Positions 8,847-18,330 of a DNA stretch of 64,000 nucleotides are shown in pieces. The DNA lies in contig NZ_KZ984573.1 in NCBI RefSeq assembly GCF_003574445.1, positions 1 to 64,000 on the forward strand, in the 5' to 3' direction. A program made the position numbers and the translations under genes. The first letter of the stretch is position 1. Every line of letters begins with the position of its first letter. Below the pieces are notes generated by a model. That model saw only the letters and a program-made list of their open reading frames with translations. It did not search any database and had not been told where the DNA came from. Source of the DNA: Streptomyces sp. YIM 130001. Its GTDB lineage: Bacteria > Actinomycetota > Actinomycetes > Streptomycetales > Streptomycetaceae.

Positions 8847-9896
8847 GTGAGGGACACACGAGAGAGCCGGCTGCTCCTGGTGCTGCTGGTCGCCATCGCG
8901 TTCGCACTGATCACGGTGGACATCCGGGGCGGCGAGGAGTCTCCGGTCGACGGTGCCCGACAGGCCGCCGCCACCGTCTTCGGCCCCGTGGAGAACGGCG
9001 TCTCCGCCGCGGTGGACCCGATCGGCAACGCCATCTCCGCCGTACGTGACTCCGGCGACCGGCACGACCGCATCGCCGAACTCGAGCGGGACAACGCCTC
9101 GCTCAAGGCGAAGCTCGGCAGCGACGACCGCAACCGCAGCAAGGTCCGGCAGCTCGACAAGATGCTCAAGACCGCCGGAGCCGGCCAGTACGGCATCAAG
9201 GGCGCCCAGGTCATCGCGATAGGAGCAGCCCAGGGCTTCTCCTGGACCGTCACCATCGACGCCGGTGCCAACGACGGCCTCGAGCGCGACATGACGGTAC
9301 TCAACGGCGACGGCCTGGTCGGCCGCGTCACGACCGTCGGCCCCAACACCTCGACCGTCCTGCTCGCCAACGACCCCGACTTCACCGTCGGCACGCGTAT
9401 GGAGGGCAGCGACGAGCTGGGCTTCGCCACCGGTCAGGGCGACCGCAACATCTCGGTGCAGCTGCTCAACGGCAAGGCGAAGGTCAAGAAGGGCGAACGG
9501 CTCGTCACCTTCGGCTCCCAGGCCGACAAGCCGTTCGTGCCCGGCGTGCCCGTGGGCACGATCGCCCGGGTCGATCCGTCCGGGGGCGACCTGACCCGCA
9601 CCGTCTCCGTGAAGCCGTACGTCGCCTTCAGCAAGCTCGACATCGTCGGCGTCGTCGTCCAGGCCCCCCGCACCGACCCGCGCGACAAGGTCCTGCCCGA
9701 GCCCACGAAGCCGAAGCCCACGCCAACCGTGACCGTCACCGTCACCCCGGGCGCGAAGCCGCCCGGCGACGGGGAAGCGCCCGAGGACGGCGCGGACGCC
9801 CAGCCGCAGGACGGGGCCGGCGTCCAGCAGCAGGACGGTGCGGACGCACAACCGCAGGACGAAGCCGGCGCACCGCCGCAGGACGACCAGGAGTGA
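8847..9896 (+). CDS. mreC: Rod-shape/spore-wall protein MreC
   Basis: A 349-residue bitopic membrane protein: a short basic N-terminus, one helix at about residues 8-24 (LLLVLLVAIAFALITVD), a coiled coil (about 70-105), then the two beta domains of MreC (GFSWTVTIDAGANDGLERDMTVLNGDGLVGRV). The C-terminal 80 residues are a Pro/Gln/Asp tail with QQDGADAQPQDGA-type repeats, beyond the conserved fold. It links MreB to penicillin-binding proteins. The GTG at 8847 is the only reasonable start. It lies 4 bp before mreD. Confidence 0.94.
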   Translation: MRDTRESRLLLVLLVAIAFALITVDIRGGEESPVDGARQAAATVFGPVENGVSAAVDPIGNAISAVRDSGDRHDRIAELERDNASLKAKLGSDDRNRSKVRQLDKMLKTAGAGQYGIKGAQVIAIGAAQGFSWTVTIDAGANDGLERDMTVLNGDGLVGRVTTVGPNTSTVLLANDPDFTVGTRMEGSDELGFATGQGDRNISVQLLNGKAKVKKGERLVTFGSQADKPFVPGVPVGTIARVDPSGGDLTRTVSVKPYVAFSKLDIVGVVVQAPRTDPRDKVLPEPTKPKPTPTVTVTVTPGAKPPGDGEAPEDGADAQPQDGAGVQQQDGADAQPQDEAGAPPQDDQE

Positions 9897-9900
9897 CCTG

Positions 9901-10626
9901 ATGCGCTTGAACCGGATGCTCCTGTCCACCGTCCTGGTGATCGTCTCCCTGGTGATCCAGGTCAGCGTGCTCTCCCGGCTCCATCTGCCCGGCGCCACAC
10001 CCGACTTGATGCTGCTGACCGTGCTCGGTCTCGCGATGGTCTACGGCCACGTCGGCGGCGCGTTCATCGGCTTCGGCGCCGGACTGCTCGCCGACCTGGC
10101 CCCGCCCGCCGACCACGCGGCCGGCCGCTACGCGCTGGTCCTGTGCGTCATCGGCTACGTCGCCGGACTCGTCAAGCCGGAGTCCGGGCAGGTGCGTACC
10201 GCCACCGGCCCGATGGCCGTGGTCGTCGGCGCGGCGATCGGCTCGACCCTGCTCTACGCGGGCGTGGGCGCCCTCGTCGGCGACACCGCCGCACGCCATG
10301 TCGGCCTCGGCAGCCTGCTGTTCACCGCCACTTTGTACGACCTGCTGCTCGCGCCCTTCGTCGTACCCGCCGTGATGGCCCTGGCCAGACGCGTGGAGAA
10401 CGATCCGCTCGGCGAGACCAGCGGTGGCGGCTCCAAGGCCGGCGGCGTCTCCAGCAGCTGGCTCACGGCCGGCTCCTCGCTGCGGATCGGCAGCCAGCGC
10501 GGCGGCGGCCTGCGCGGCAGCGCCCTGCGCTCCGGCGGCGGGCTCCGCGGTGGCGGACTGCGCGGCAAGACGGTCAAGGCCCGCATGGCCCGCGCCGGAC
10601 GCATCAAGGGGGTCAAGCGCCTGTGA
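9901..10626 (+). CDS. mreD: Rod-shape/spore-wall protein MreD
   Basis: A 241-residue integral membrane protein with five or six helices (residues about 5-165), the family architecture. The C-terminal 70 residues are not typical: a basic Gly/Arg/Ser tail with GGGLRGSALRSGGGLRGGGLRG, probably cytoplasmic. The ATG at 9901 follows GGAG that overlaps the mreC stop. It works with MreC and MreB in the wall-synthesis complex. Confidence 0.92.
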   Translation: MRLNRMLLSTVLVIVSLVIQVSVLSRLHLPGATPDLMLLTVLGLAMVYGHVGGAFIGFGAGLLADLAPPADHAAGRYALVLCVIGYVAGLVKPESGQVRTATGPMAVVVGAAIGSTLLYAGVGALVGDTAARHVGLGSLLFTATLYDLLLAPFVVPAVMALARRVENDPLGETSGGGSKAGGVSSSWLTAGSSLRIGSQRGGGLRGSALRSGGGLRGGGLRGKTVKARMARAGRIKGVKRL

Positions 10627-10662
10627 ACGCCCCGACCGACACCCACGCCTGAGGGGGCGGAC

Positions 10663-10713
10663 GTGACCAACTCCCACCCGGCGTCGCCTGCGACGAATGG
10701 GCCGCGCCCATGA
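10663..10713 (+). CDS. 16-codon ORF translationally coupled to mrdA
   Basis: A GTG preceded by GAGGGGG opens a 16-residue frame (VTNSHPASPATNGPRP). Its TGA overlaps the mrdA start as ATGA. The mrdA ATG has no SD of its own (GGGCCGCGCCC precedes it), whereas this short ORF has a strong one. I infer that translation of mrdA depends on termination of this ORF. The peptide itself may have no function. No database check was possible. Confidence 0.5.
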   Translation: MTNSHPASPATNGPRP

Positions 10714-12890
10714 CCAATATCCCTGAGACCGGGCGCACCCCGCGGGTCCAGATCCGGCTCATCATTCTGCAGATCCTCGTCCTGTCCCTGCTGCTCACCC
10801 TCGGCGGCCGCCTCTGGTACCTCCAGGTGCGCAACGGCGACGAGTACGCCGACGAGGCGAACGGCAACCACGTGCAGCGCGTCGTCGAACCCGCCGTACG
10901 CGGCTCGATCCTCGACGCCCGCGGCGTCCCGCTCGCCGACAACCAGACCCGCCTCGTCGTCTCCGCCTCCCGCACCGAGCTGATGAAGATGAAGGACGAC
11001 GGCGACGCCGTCCTCACCCGGCTCGCCGACGTCCTCGGCATGAAGCCGAAGGAGGTCGGCGACAAGGTCCGGCTCTGCGACGCCAAGACCCCGCAGCCGT
11101 GCTGGAACGGTTCGCCCTACCAGCCCATCCCGATCACGGACGAGGCCACGCCCAAGCAGGCGCTGCAGATCCGCGAGCGGGCCGAGGACTTCCCCGGCAT
11201 CACCGCCGAGCCCACCGCCGTCCGCCGCTACACCGCGCCCGGCAAGGCCAACACCGCCCAGGTCCTCGGCTACCTCTCGCCCGTCACCGACGAGGAGATC
11301 ACCGCCGCCCAGGACAGTTCGTCGCCCTACCTGCGCTCCGACCAGGTCGGCCGCTCCGGACTCGAGCGGACCTACGACAAGCAGCTCCGCGGCAAGGCCG
11401 GCGTCACCGCGTACGAGGTCGACAAGCTGGGGCGCGTGATGGGCAAGACGCAGAGCGACCAGTCGCGGCCCGGCTCCAACGTGGTCACCAGCGTCGACGC
11501 CGAGGTCCAGCGGGTCGCCGAGTTCGAGCTCAACGAGGCGATGAAGAACGCGCGCAAGGAGTTCGACGACAACACCGGCGAGAACTACAAGGCGGACGCC
11601 GGGTCCGTCGTCGTCATGGAGTCGAAGACCGGCCGCGTCGTCGCGATGGCCTCCAACCCGGACTACGACCCGAACGCCTGGGTCGGCGGCATCTCCGGCA
11701 AGGACTACGACAAGCTCACCGGCAAGGGCTCCAACAACCCGCTCCTGAACCGCGCCATCCAGGCCCAGGCGGCCCCCGGCTCGATCTTCAAGGTCATCCC
11801 GACCACCGCCGCGGTCAACGCGGGGTACGAGTTCAACGGCCGCTACCCGTGCCCGAGTTCGTACTCCATCGGCGGGCAGACCTTCAAGAACTTCGAGTCC
11901 GAGGGCCACGGCAGCATCACCCTCGGCCAGGCCCTCGAGGTCTCCTGCGACACCGTCTACTACCGCCTCTCGCACGACCAGTGGAAGAAGGACGGCGGCA
12001 ACACCCCGAAGAAGGGCGCCCAGGACTGGTTCTACAAGACGGCCCACCAGTTCGGCCTCGGCAAGGAGACGGGCATCGACCTGCCCAACGAGGTCAAGGG
12101 CCGCGTCCCCGACCGCCAGTGGAAGAAGGACTACTGGGAGGCCAACAAGGACTCCTGGTGCAAGCAGGGCAAGAAGGGCGGCGACTACGTCGAGCAGATC
12201 GCCTACGAGAACTGCCTCGAGGGCATGAAGATGCGCGCCGGTGACTCCGTCAACTACTCCATCGGCCAGGGCGACACCCTCGTCACGCCGATCCAGATGG
12301 CCACCATCTACGCCGCCATCGCCAACGGCGGCACCATGCACGACCCCAGCATCGGCAAGGCGATCGTCAGCCCCGACGGCAAGTCCGTCGAGGAGATCAA
12401 GCCCAAGTCCCACGGCAAGCTGCCGATGAACGCCAAGACCCGCGACTTGATAGACGGTGCGCTCGAAGGCGTCGCCACCCGCGGTACCGCCGCCTGGCGC
12501 TTCGGCGGCTGGCCCCAGGACAAGATCCCGATGCACGCGAAGACCGGTACCGCCGAGGTCTACGGCAAGCAGACCACCTCGTGGTTCGCCACGTACACCA
12601 AGGACTTCACCGTCATCATGACCATCGCCCAGGGTGGTACGGGCTCCGGCGCCTCCGGCCCCGCCGTGCGCAAGATCTACGACGCCATGTACGGCCTCGA
12701 CGAGAACGGCAAGCAGGACCCGAAGAAGGCCCTCCTGCCCAAGCCCGAGTCCGCGCTGCCGAAGATCCAGTCCGACGGCTCGATCGATCCGCCGAAGGTC
12801 AAGCCGTACGAACCGACCGAGGAGGAAGCGCCCCCCGAGGAGGGCGTGGCGGCCGGTCCTCCGGCCACGGCAGCGGGAAGGCGGGACTGA
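10710..12890 (+). CDS. mrdA: Class B penicillin-binding protein 2
   Basis: Peptidoglycan transpeptidase of the Mre/Rod machinery; 726 residues. A short cytoplasmic head and one helix (about residues 18-36) lead to the PBP dimerisation domain (RGSILDARGVPLADN). The transpeptidase domain follows, with SIFK at 358-361 (active Ser358), SCD at 412-414 in the SxN position, and KTG at 611-613. The acidic Pro/Glu tail (EEEAPPEEG) is extra. The start is the ATG at 10710, whose lack of an SD is explained by the overlapping upstream ORF. The stop codon overlaps the rodA start (TGATG). Confidence 0.95.
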   Translation: MTNIPETGRTPRVQIRLIILQILVLSLLLTLGGRLWYLQVRNGDEYADEANGNHVQRVVEPAVRGSILDARGVPLADNQTRLVVSASRTELMKMKDDGDAVLTRLADVLGMKPKEVGDKVRLCDAKTPQPCWNGSPYQPIPITDEATPKQALQIRERAEDFPGITAEPTAVRRYTAPGKANTAQVLGYLSPVTDEEITAAQDSSSPYLRSDQVGRSGLERTYDKQLRGKAGVTAYEVDKLGRVMGKTQSDQSRPGSNVVTSVDAEVQRVAEFELNEAMKNARKEFDDNTGENYKADAGSVVVMESKTGRVVAMASNPDYDPNAWVGGISGKDYDKLTGKGSNNPLLNRAIQAQAAPGSIFKVIPTTAAVNAGYEFNGRYPCPSSYSIGGQTFKNFESEGHGSITLGQALEVSCDTVYYRLSHDQWKKDGGNTPKKGAQDWFYKTAHQFGLGKETGIDLPNEVKGRVPDRQWKKDYWEANKDSWCKQGKKGGDYVEQIAYENCLEGMKMRAGDSVNYSIGQGDTLVTPIQMATIYAAIANGGTMHDPSIGKAIVSPDGKSVEEIKPKSHGKLPMNAKTRDLIDGALEGVATRGTAAWRFGGWPQDKIPMHAKTGTAEVYGKQTTSWFATYTKDFTVIMTIAQGGTGSGASGPAVRKIYDAMYGLDENGKQDPKKALLPKPESALPKIQSDGSIDPPKVKPYEPTEEEAPPEEGVAAGPPATAAGRRD

Positions 12891-14080
12891 TGGGCGGCTT
12901 CTCCGTCTCGGGCTACGGACCCGAACGCGGCACCTGGGCCAAGCTCCTGGCCCGCGACTCCCTGGCCCGGCGCCTCGACTGGCCGATACTGCTCGCCGGG
13001 ATCGCCCTGTCCACGATCGGTACCGCCCTGATCTACTCGGCCACGCGCAACCGCAGCGAGCTGAACCAGGGCGACCCGTACTACTTCCTGCTGCGCCACA
13101 TCATGAACACCGGCATCGGGCTCGCCCTGATGATCGGCACCATCTGGCTCGGCCATCGCACCCTGCGGACCGTCGTACCGATCCTCTACGGGGTGTCCGT
13201 CTTCCTGATTCTGCTGGTGCTGACACCGCTCGGCACCACGATCAACGGCGCCCACGCATGGATCAAGCTGCCCGGCGGATTCTCGCTGCAGCCCTCCGAG
13301 TTCGTGAAGATCACGATCATTCTGGGCATGGCGATGCTGCTCGCCGCACGGGTCGACGCCGGCGACCGTGCCCATCCCGACCACCGCACCGTGATGCAGG
13401 CACTCGGCCTCGCCGTCGTCCCGATACTGGTCGTGCTGCTCATGCCCGACCTGGGGTCGGTCATGGTCATGGCCGTCATCGTGCTCGGCGTGCTGCTCGC
13501 CTCCGGAGCCTCCAACCGTTGGGTGTTCGGCCTGCTCGGCGCGGGCACCGCCGGCGCGCTCGCGGTCTGGCAGCTCGGGCTGCTCGACGACTACCAGATC
13601 GCCCGGTTCGCGGCCTTCGCCAACCCCGCGCTCGACCCCGCCGGCGTCGGCTACAACACGAACCAGGCCCGTATCGCCATCGGCTCCGGCGGTCTCACCG
13701 GTACCGGGCTCTTCGAGGGCAGTCAGACCACCGGCCAGTTCGTGCCCGAGCAGCAGACCGACTTCGTCTTCACCGTGGCCGGCGAGGAACTGGGCTTCGT
13801 CGGCGCCGCGTTGATCCTCGTCCTGCTCGGTGTGGTGCTGTGGCGCGCGTGCAGCATCGCGCGGCACACCACCGAGCTCTACGGCACGATCGTCGCCGCC
13901 GGCATCATCGCCTGGTTCGCCTTCCAGACCTTCGAGAACATCGGCATGACGCTCGGCATCATGCCCGTCGCCGGTCTGCCGTTGCCCTTCGTCAGCTACG
14001 GAGGCACCTCGATGTTCGCGGTGTGGATCGCCGTGGGACTGCTGCAGTCGATCAAGGTGCAACGGCCGATGTCGGCCTGA
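12890..14080 (+). CDS. rodA: SEDS-family peptidoglycan glycosyltransferase RodA
   Basis: A 396-residue polytopic protein with about ten helices and SEDS signatures: QPSEFVKI, a DDYQIARFAAFANP loop, EQQTDFVFTVAGEELGF and GLPLPFVSYGGTSM. SEDS proteins polymerise glycan from lipid II, and RodA pairs with PBP2, here encoded immediately upstream. The ATG overlaps the mrdA stop, so the two are translationally coupled. It corresponds to the gene called sfr in S. coelicolor. Confidence 0.95.
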   Translation: MGGFSVSGYGPERGTWAKLLARDSLARRLDWPILLAGIALSTIGTALIYSATRNRSELNQGDPYYFLLRHIMNTGIGLALMIGTIWLGHRTLRTVVPILYGVSVFLILLVLTPLGTTINGAHAWIKLPGGFSLQPSEFVKITIILGMAMLLAARVDAGDRAHPDHRTVMQALGLAVVPILVVLLMPDLGSVMVMAVIVLGVLLASGASNRWVFGLLGAGTAGALAVWQLGLLDDYQIARFAAFANPALDPAGVGYNTNQARIAIGSGGLTGTGLFEGSQTTGQFVPEQQTDFVFTVAGEELGFVGAALILVLLGVVLWRACSIARHTTELYGTIVAAGIIAWFAFQTFENIGMTLGIMPVAGLPLPFVSYGGTSMFAVWIAVGLLQSIKVQRPMSA

Positions 14081-14153
14081 CGCGGTTCCCGGCGTCCGCC
14101 AGGGGCGGCGATCGGGGCCCGCAGCAGGGCTCCCACCGGCGGCGATTCGCGAC

Positions 14154-14159
14154 TAAATT
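14154..14159 (+). promoter_or_regulatory. -10 box of the CYTH/CHAD gene, leaderless
   Basis: TAAATT ends 6 nt before the ATG at 14166 and no SD is visible. The gene should be transcribed as a leaderless mRNA, independent of the mre cluster. Confidence 0.6.
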
Positions 14160-14165
14160 CACTTC

Positions 14166-15716
14166 ATGGCGGAGACGAAGCGCGAGATCGAGCGGAAGTA
14201 CGAAGCCGGGGCGGACGTCGGCCTGCCCGACCTGACCAGAATCGCCGCGGTGGCGGCGGTCGTCGACCGTGGTGTCGTCGAACTCGACGCCACCTACTAC
14301 GACACCGCGGACCTGCGCCTCGCGCGCTCGGCCCGCACCCTGCGCCGGCGTACCGGCGGCGACGACGAGGGCTGGCACCTCAAACTCCCCGTCGCCGAGG
14401 GCGTACGCGACGAGATCCAGGCACCCTTGTCCGCCACCGTGCCGCGCGCACTCGCCGGTCTCGTACGGTCCCGGATCCGCACCGCCGAACTGCTGCCCGT
14501 CGTCGCGATGCGCTCCTCGCGCGACGTCCGGCATCTCGTGGACGGGGACGGCGCGCTGCTCGCCGAGGTCGCGGTGGACACCGTGCACGCCGAACGCCTC
14601 GCTCCGCAGGGAGCCGGCACGGCCACCTGGACCGAGATCGAGGTGGAGCTGGCCGACGGAGGTGATCCGGCCTTCCTGGACCGGGTCGACAAGCGGCTGC
14701 GCAAGGCCGGGATCGCACCGGCCGGTTCGGCGTCCAAGCTGGCCCGGGCGCTGGCGGAGACCGGGGGAGGGGCCGAGGACGGGACCGGGCCCGGGGCCAC
14801 GAGCAAGGCGAACGGCGAGAAGCGGGCCGGCGGACACGAGACAGACACCGCCGCCGCCCCCGTCCTCGCCTACCTCCGCACCCAACGCGACGCCCTCGTC
14901 GCCCTCGACCCCGACGCACGCCGCGACCTGCCCGACGCCGTGCACCAGATGCGCGTAGCCACCCGCCGCCTGCGCAGCACCTTCCGCAGCTACGGCAGGA
15001 TCCTCGACCGCCGGATCACGGACCCCATCGGCGACGAACTCAAGTGGCTGGCCGGCGAACTCGGCATCGACCGCGACCGCGAAGTCCTCACCGACCGCAT
15101 CCGCGAGGGCCTCGCCGGCCTCCCGCGCGCCCTCGCCACCGGTCCCGTACGACGGCGTCTGCGCACCTGGTCCGCGGCCCGCCGGCACGGCTCCCGCCGC
15201 CACCTCATAGGCGTACTCGACTCCCGCAGGCACCTCGAACTGCTCGACACCCTCGACGCCCTGCTCGCCGACCCGCCGCTCACGGACGCATGGGCGCGGC
15301 CCGCCGTTCCGGCGCTCACCCGGGCCGTACGACGCGACTACCGGCGCCTGGCCGGCTTCGTCGAGGAAGCACTGGCGGCGACGCCCGCCACTGAGGAACG
15401 CGACATCGCCCTGCACGAGGCCCGCAAGAAGGCCAAACGCGCGCGCTACGCAGCGGAGGCCGCCGCCCCCGCACTCGGCAAACCGGCCCGCCGCCTGGTC
15501 CGCGACCTCAAATCCCTGCAGACCCTGCTCGGCGAGCACCAGGACAGCGTGATGAGCCGCCAGGCACTGCGCGAGCTGGCCGCCCAGGCGCACGCGGAAG
15601 GCGAGAGCTCGTTCGCCTACGGCGTCCTGTACGGGCGCGAAGAGCGGGCCGCCGCTGTCGCAGAGGCCGCACTGCCGCAGAAGTGGGCCGGAATCGGACG
15701 CTCGCTCGTGGTCTGA
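14166..15716 (+). CDS. CYTH and CHAD domain protein
   Basis: A 516-residue protein of two parts. Residues 1-200 form a CYTH triphosphate-tunnel domain (EIERKYEA at the start, alternating Arg/Lys/Glu strands). After a Gly-rich linker, residues from about 232 form a helical CHAD domain rich in His and Arg (VHQMRVATRRLRSTFRSY, EARKKAKRARYAAEA). CYTH domains bind or hydrolyse triphosphates, and CHAD domains bind inorganic polyphosphate, so a role in polyphosphate metabolism is likely. The substrate cannot be read from sequence. It lies between rodA and a radical SAM gene without an obvious operon link to either. Confidence 0.9.
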   Translation: MAETKREIERKYEAGADVGLPDLTRIAAVAAVVDRGVVELDATYYDTADLRLARSARTLRRRTGGDDEGWHLKLPVAEGVRDEIQAPLSATVPRALAGLVRSRIRTAELLPVVAMRSSRDVRHLVDGDGALLAEVAVDTVHAERLAPQGAGTATWTEIEVELADGGDPAFLDRVDKRLRKAGIAPAGSASKLARALAETGGGAEDGTGPGATSKANGEKRAGGHETDTAAAPVLAYLRTQRDALVALDPDARRDLPDAVHQMRVATRRLRSTFRSYGRILDRRITDPIGDELKWLAGELGIDRDREVLTDRIREGLAGLPRALATGPVRRRLRTWSAARRHGSRRHLIGVLDSRRHLELLDTLDALLADPPLTDAWARPAVPALTRAVRRDYRRLAGFVEEALAATPATEERDIALHEARKKAKRARYAAEAAAPALGKPARRLVRDLKSLQTLLGEHQDSVMSRQALRELAAQAHAEGESSFAYGVLYGREERAAAVAEAALPQKWAGIGRSLVV

Positions 15717-15797
15717 CGGTCACCGAAGCCGGTAAGGGGAGGTCCCTCGGCCACGTTAGGCTTGAGGGTCACCCCAGCCCGCTGACGAAGGTTCGAG

Positions 15798-17723
15798 ATG
15801 TCTGTCGAGTCGGTCTTCCCACAGCTAGAGGCTCTGCTCCCGCATGTGCAGAAGCCGATCCAGTACGTCGGGGGAGAACTCAACTCCACCGTCAAGCCGT
15901 GGGACGAGTGCGACGTGCACTGGGCTCTCATGTACCCGGACGCGTACGAGGTCGGACTGCCCAACCAGGGCGTCATGATCCTCTACGAGGTGCTCAACGA
16001 GCGCGAGGGCGTCCTCGCCGAGCGCACCTACAGCGTCTGGCCGGACCTCGAGGAACTGATGCGCGAGCACCGGGTCCCGCAGTTCACCGTGGACAGCCAC
16101 CGCCCGGTCAAGGCCTTCGACGTGTTCGGCCTGAGCTTCTCCACCGAGCTCGGCTACACCAACATGCTCGCCGCCCTCGAGCTGGCCGACATCCCGCTCG
16201 AGTCGAAGGACCGCACGCTCGACGACCCGATCGTCCTCGCCGGCGGCCACGCGGCCTTCAACCCCGAGCCGATCGCCGACTTCATCGACGCCGCGGTCAT
16301 CGGCGACGGCGAGCAGGCCGTCCTCGACATGACGGAGATCATCCGCACCTGGAAGGCGGAGGGCCGGCCCGGCGGACGCGACGAGGTCCTCTTCCGCCTC
16401 GCGAGGACCGGGAACGTCTACATCCCGCGCTTCTACGACGTCGAGTACCTGCCCGACGGCCGCATCGGCCGAGTCGTGCCCAACAGGTCCGGCGTCCCGT
16501 GGCGCGTCTCCAAGCACACCGTCATGGACCTCGACGAGTGGCCGTACCCCAAGCAGCCGCTCGTCCCGCTCGCCGAGACCGTGCACGAGCGGATGTCCGT
16601 GGAGATCTTCCGCGGCTGCACCCGGGGCTGCCGTTTCTGCCAGGCCGGCATGATCACGCGCCCCGTGCGGGAGCGCAGCATCACCGGCATCGGTGACATG
16701 GTCGACAAGGGACTCAAGGCCACCGGCTTCGAAGAGGTCGGCCTGCTGTCGCTGTCCTCCGCGGACCACAGCGAGATCGGCGACATCGCCAAGGGCCTCG
16801 CCGACCGGTACGAAGAGGACAAGGTCGGCCTCTCCCTGCCGTCCACGCGCGTCGACGCCTTCAACGTCGACCTGGCCAACGAACTCACCCGCAACGGCCG
16901 CCGCTCCGGCCTCACCTTCGCCCCCGAAGGCGGCTCGGAGCGCATGCGCAAGGTCATCAACAAGATGGTCTCCGAAGAGGACCTGATCCGGACCGTCGCG
17001 ACCGCCTACGGCAACGGCTGGCGCCAGGTGAAGCTCTACTTCATGTGCGGCCTGCCCACCGAGACCGACGAGGACGTCCTGCAGATCGCCGACATGGCGA
17101 CCAGCGTCATCGCCAAGGGCCGCGAGGTCTCCGGCAAGAGCGACATCCGCGCCACGGTCTCCATCGGCGGCTTCGTGCCCAAGCCGCACACGCCGTTCCA
17201 GTGGGCCCCGCAGCTCTCCGCCGAGGACACCGACATCCGCCTCGGCAAGCTCCGCGACAAGATCCGCGGCGACAAGAAGTACGGCCGTTCCATCGGCTTC
17301 CGCTACCACGACGGCAAGCCCGGCATCGTCGAAGGCCTGCTCTCCCGCGGCGACCGCCGTATCGGCGCGGTCATCCGGGCCGTGTACGAGGACGGCGGCC
17401 GCTTCGACGGCTGGCGCGAGCACTTCAGCTACGACCGCTGGATGGCCTGTGCCGACAAGGCGCTGCCGTCCTACGGCGTCGACGTCGACTGGTACACGAC
17501 CCGCGAGCGCACCTACGAGGAGGTCCTGCCCTGGGACCACCTCGACTCGGGCCTCGACAAGGACTGGCTCTGGGAGGACTGGCAGGACTCCCTCGACGAG
17601 ACCGAGGTCGAGGACTGCCGCTGGACCCCGTGCTTCGACTGCGGGGTCTGCCCGCAGATGGACACCAGCATCCAGATCGGCCCCACGGGCAAGAAGCTGC
17701 TCCCGCTGACCGTGGTCAAGTAG
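15798..17723 (+). CDS. TIGR03960-type B12-binding radical SAM protein
   Basis: A 641-residue radical SAM protein. The N-terminal 200 residues resemble a cobalamin-binding domain, the [4Fe-4S]-SAM triad is CTRGCRFC (Cys274, 278, 281), and a C-terminal cluster CRWTPCFDCGVCPQ could bind a further metal centre. The family is paired with a TIGR03936/DUF2344 protein, encoded here 1.9 kb downstream. Their common neighbourhood with rne suggests an RNA-related job, but no reaction is established to my knowledge. GAAGG precedes the ATG. Confidence 0.9.
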   Translation: MSVESVFPQLEALLPHVQKPIQYVGGELNSTVKPWDECDVHWALMYPDAYEVGLPNQGVMILYEVLNEREGVLAERTYSVWPDLEELMREHRVPQFTVDSHRPVKAFDVFGLSFSTELGYTNMLAALELADIPLESKDRTLDDPIVLAGGHAAFNPEPIADFIDAAVIGDGEQAVLDMTEIIRTWKAEGRPGGRDEVLFRLARTGNVYIPRFYDVEYLPDGRIGRVVPNRSGVPWRVSKHTVMDLDEWPYPKQPLVPLAETVHERMSVEIFRGCTRGCRFCQAGMITRPVRERSITGIGDMVDKGLKATGFEEVGLLSLSSADHSEIGDIAKGLADRYEEDKVGLSLPSTRVDAFNVDLANELTRNGRRSGLTFAPEGGSERMRKVINKMVSEEDLIRTVATAYGNGWRQVKLYFMCGLPTETDEDVLQIADMATSVIAKGREVSGKSDIRATVSIGGFVPKPHTPFQWAPQLSAEDTDIRLGKLRDKIRGDKKYGRSIGFRYHDGKPGIVEGLLSRGDRRIGAVIRAVYEDGGRFDGWREHFSYDRWMACADKALPSYGVDVDWYTTRERTYEEVLPWDHLDSGLDKDWLWEDWQDSLDETEVEDCRWTPCFDCGVCPQMDTSIQIGPTGKKLLPLTVVK

Positions 17724-17766
17724 CCCCGGCCGCCGGGGCGTTGACCCGCCCCGGCACCATGGGCCG

Positions 17767-18315
17767 ATGCCTCGTCTCGTCGCCCCGGACACCCGCTTCC
17801 GCCACTCCTTCGTCGAAGCGATGGGGGAGTTCGCCGCCGAGGGCGAGTTCTTCGGTGACACCCTGCGGCGCGAGCTGGCGCTGTACGGCGACGACTGGCA
17901 CACCCCGTCCGGCTTCGCGCGCTATGTGGCGGCGATCGGAAACGAGTCCCGTGAAGAGGGCGTCCGCCCGGAGGGCTTCGTGCCCGCCACTTGGTACTGG
18001 TACGTCGACGGCCCGACGTTCCTCGGCCGTATCCAGATCCGGCACCGCCTCACGCCCCTTCTGCGCGACTACGGCGGGCACGTCGGCTACGGAGTGCGTC
18101 CCACTGCCCGCCGCCTCGGCCACGCCCGGGCCATGCTGCGCGAGGTCCTGTCGTACGCGCAGGCGCTCGGGCTCGACGAGGTCCTGCTGACCTGCGAGGT
18201 CACCAACACCGGCTCCCGCAAGGTGATCGAGGGCTGCGGCGGCGTTCTGGAGGACGTGCGCGGCAGTAAGGCGCGGTACTGGGTGAGCGCCGGGCGCATC
18301 CAGGCCGAGGTGTGA
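17767..18315 (+). CDS. GNAT-family N-acetyltransferase
   Basis: A 182-residue cytosolic protein with a GNAT fold. The central strand pair is TWYWYVDGPTFLGRIQIRHRL, the acetyl-CoA loop region is VGYGVRPTARRLGHARAML, and the last strand is VLLTCEVTNTGSRKVIEGCGG. The substrate is unknown. There is no clear SD before the ATG at 17767. It follows the radical SAM gene by 43 bp and could be co-transcribed with it. Confidence 0.85.
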   Translation: MPRLVAPDTRFRHSFVEAMGEFAAEGEFFGDTLRRELALYGDDWHTPSGFARYVAAIGNESREEGVRPEGFVPATWYWYVDGPTFLGRIQIRHRLTPLLRDYGGHVGYGVRPTARRLGHARAMLREVLSYAQALGLDEVLLTCEVTNTGSRKVIEGCGGVLEDVRGSKARYWVSAGRIQAEV

Positions 18316-18330
18316 AGCGTCCTCGTACGT

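Noticed and set aside
10254..12536. 760-codon frame antisense to mreD and mrdA
   Set aside because: Shadow of two recognised genes.
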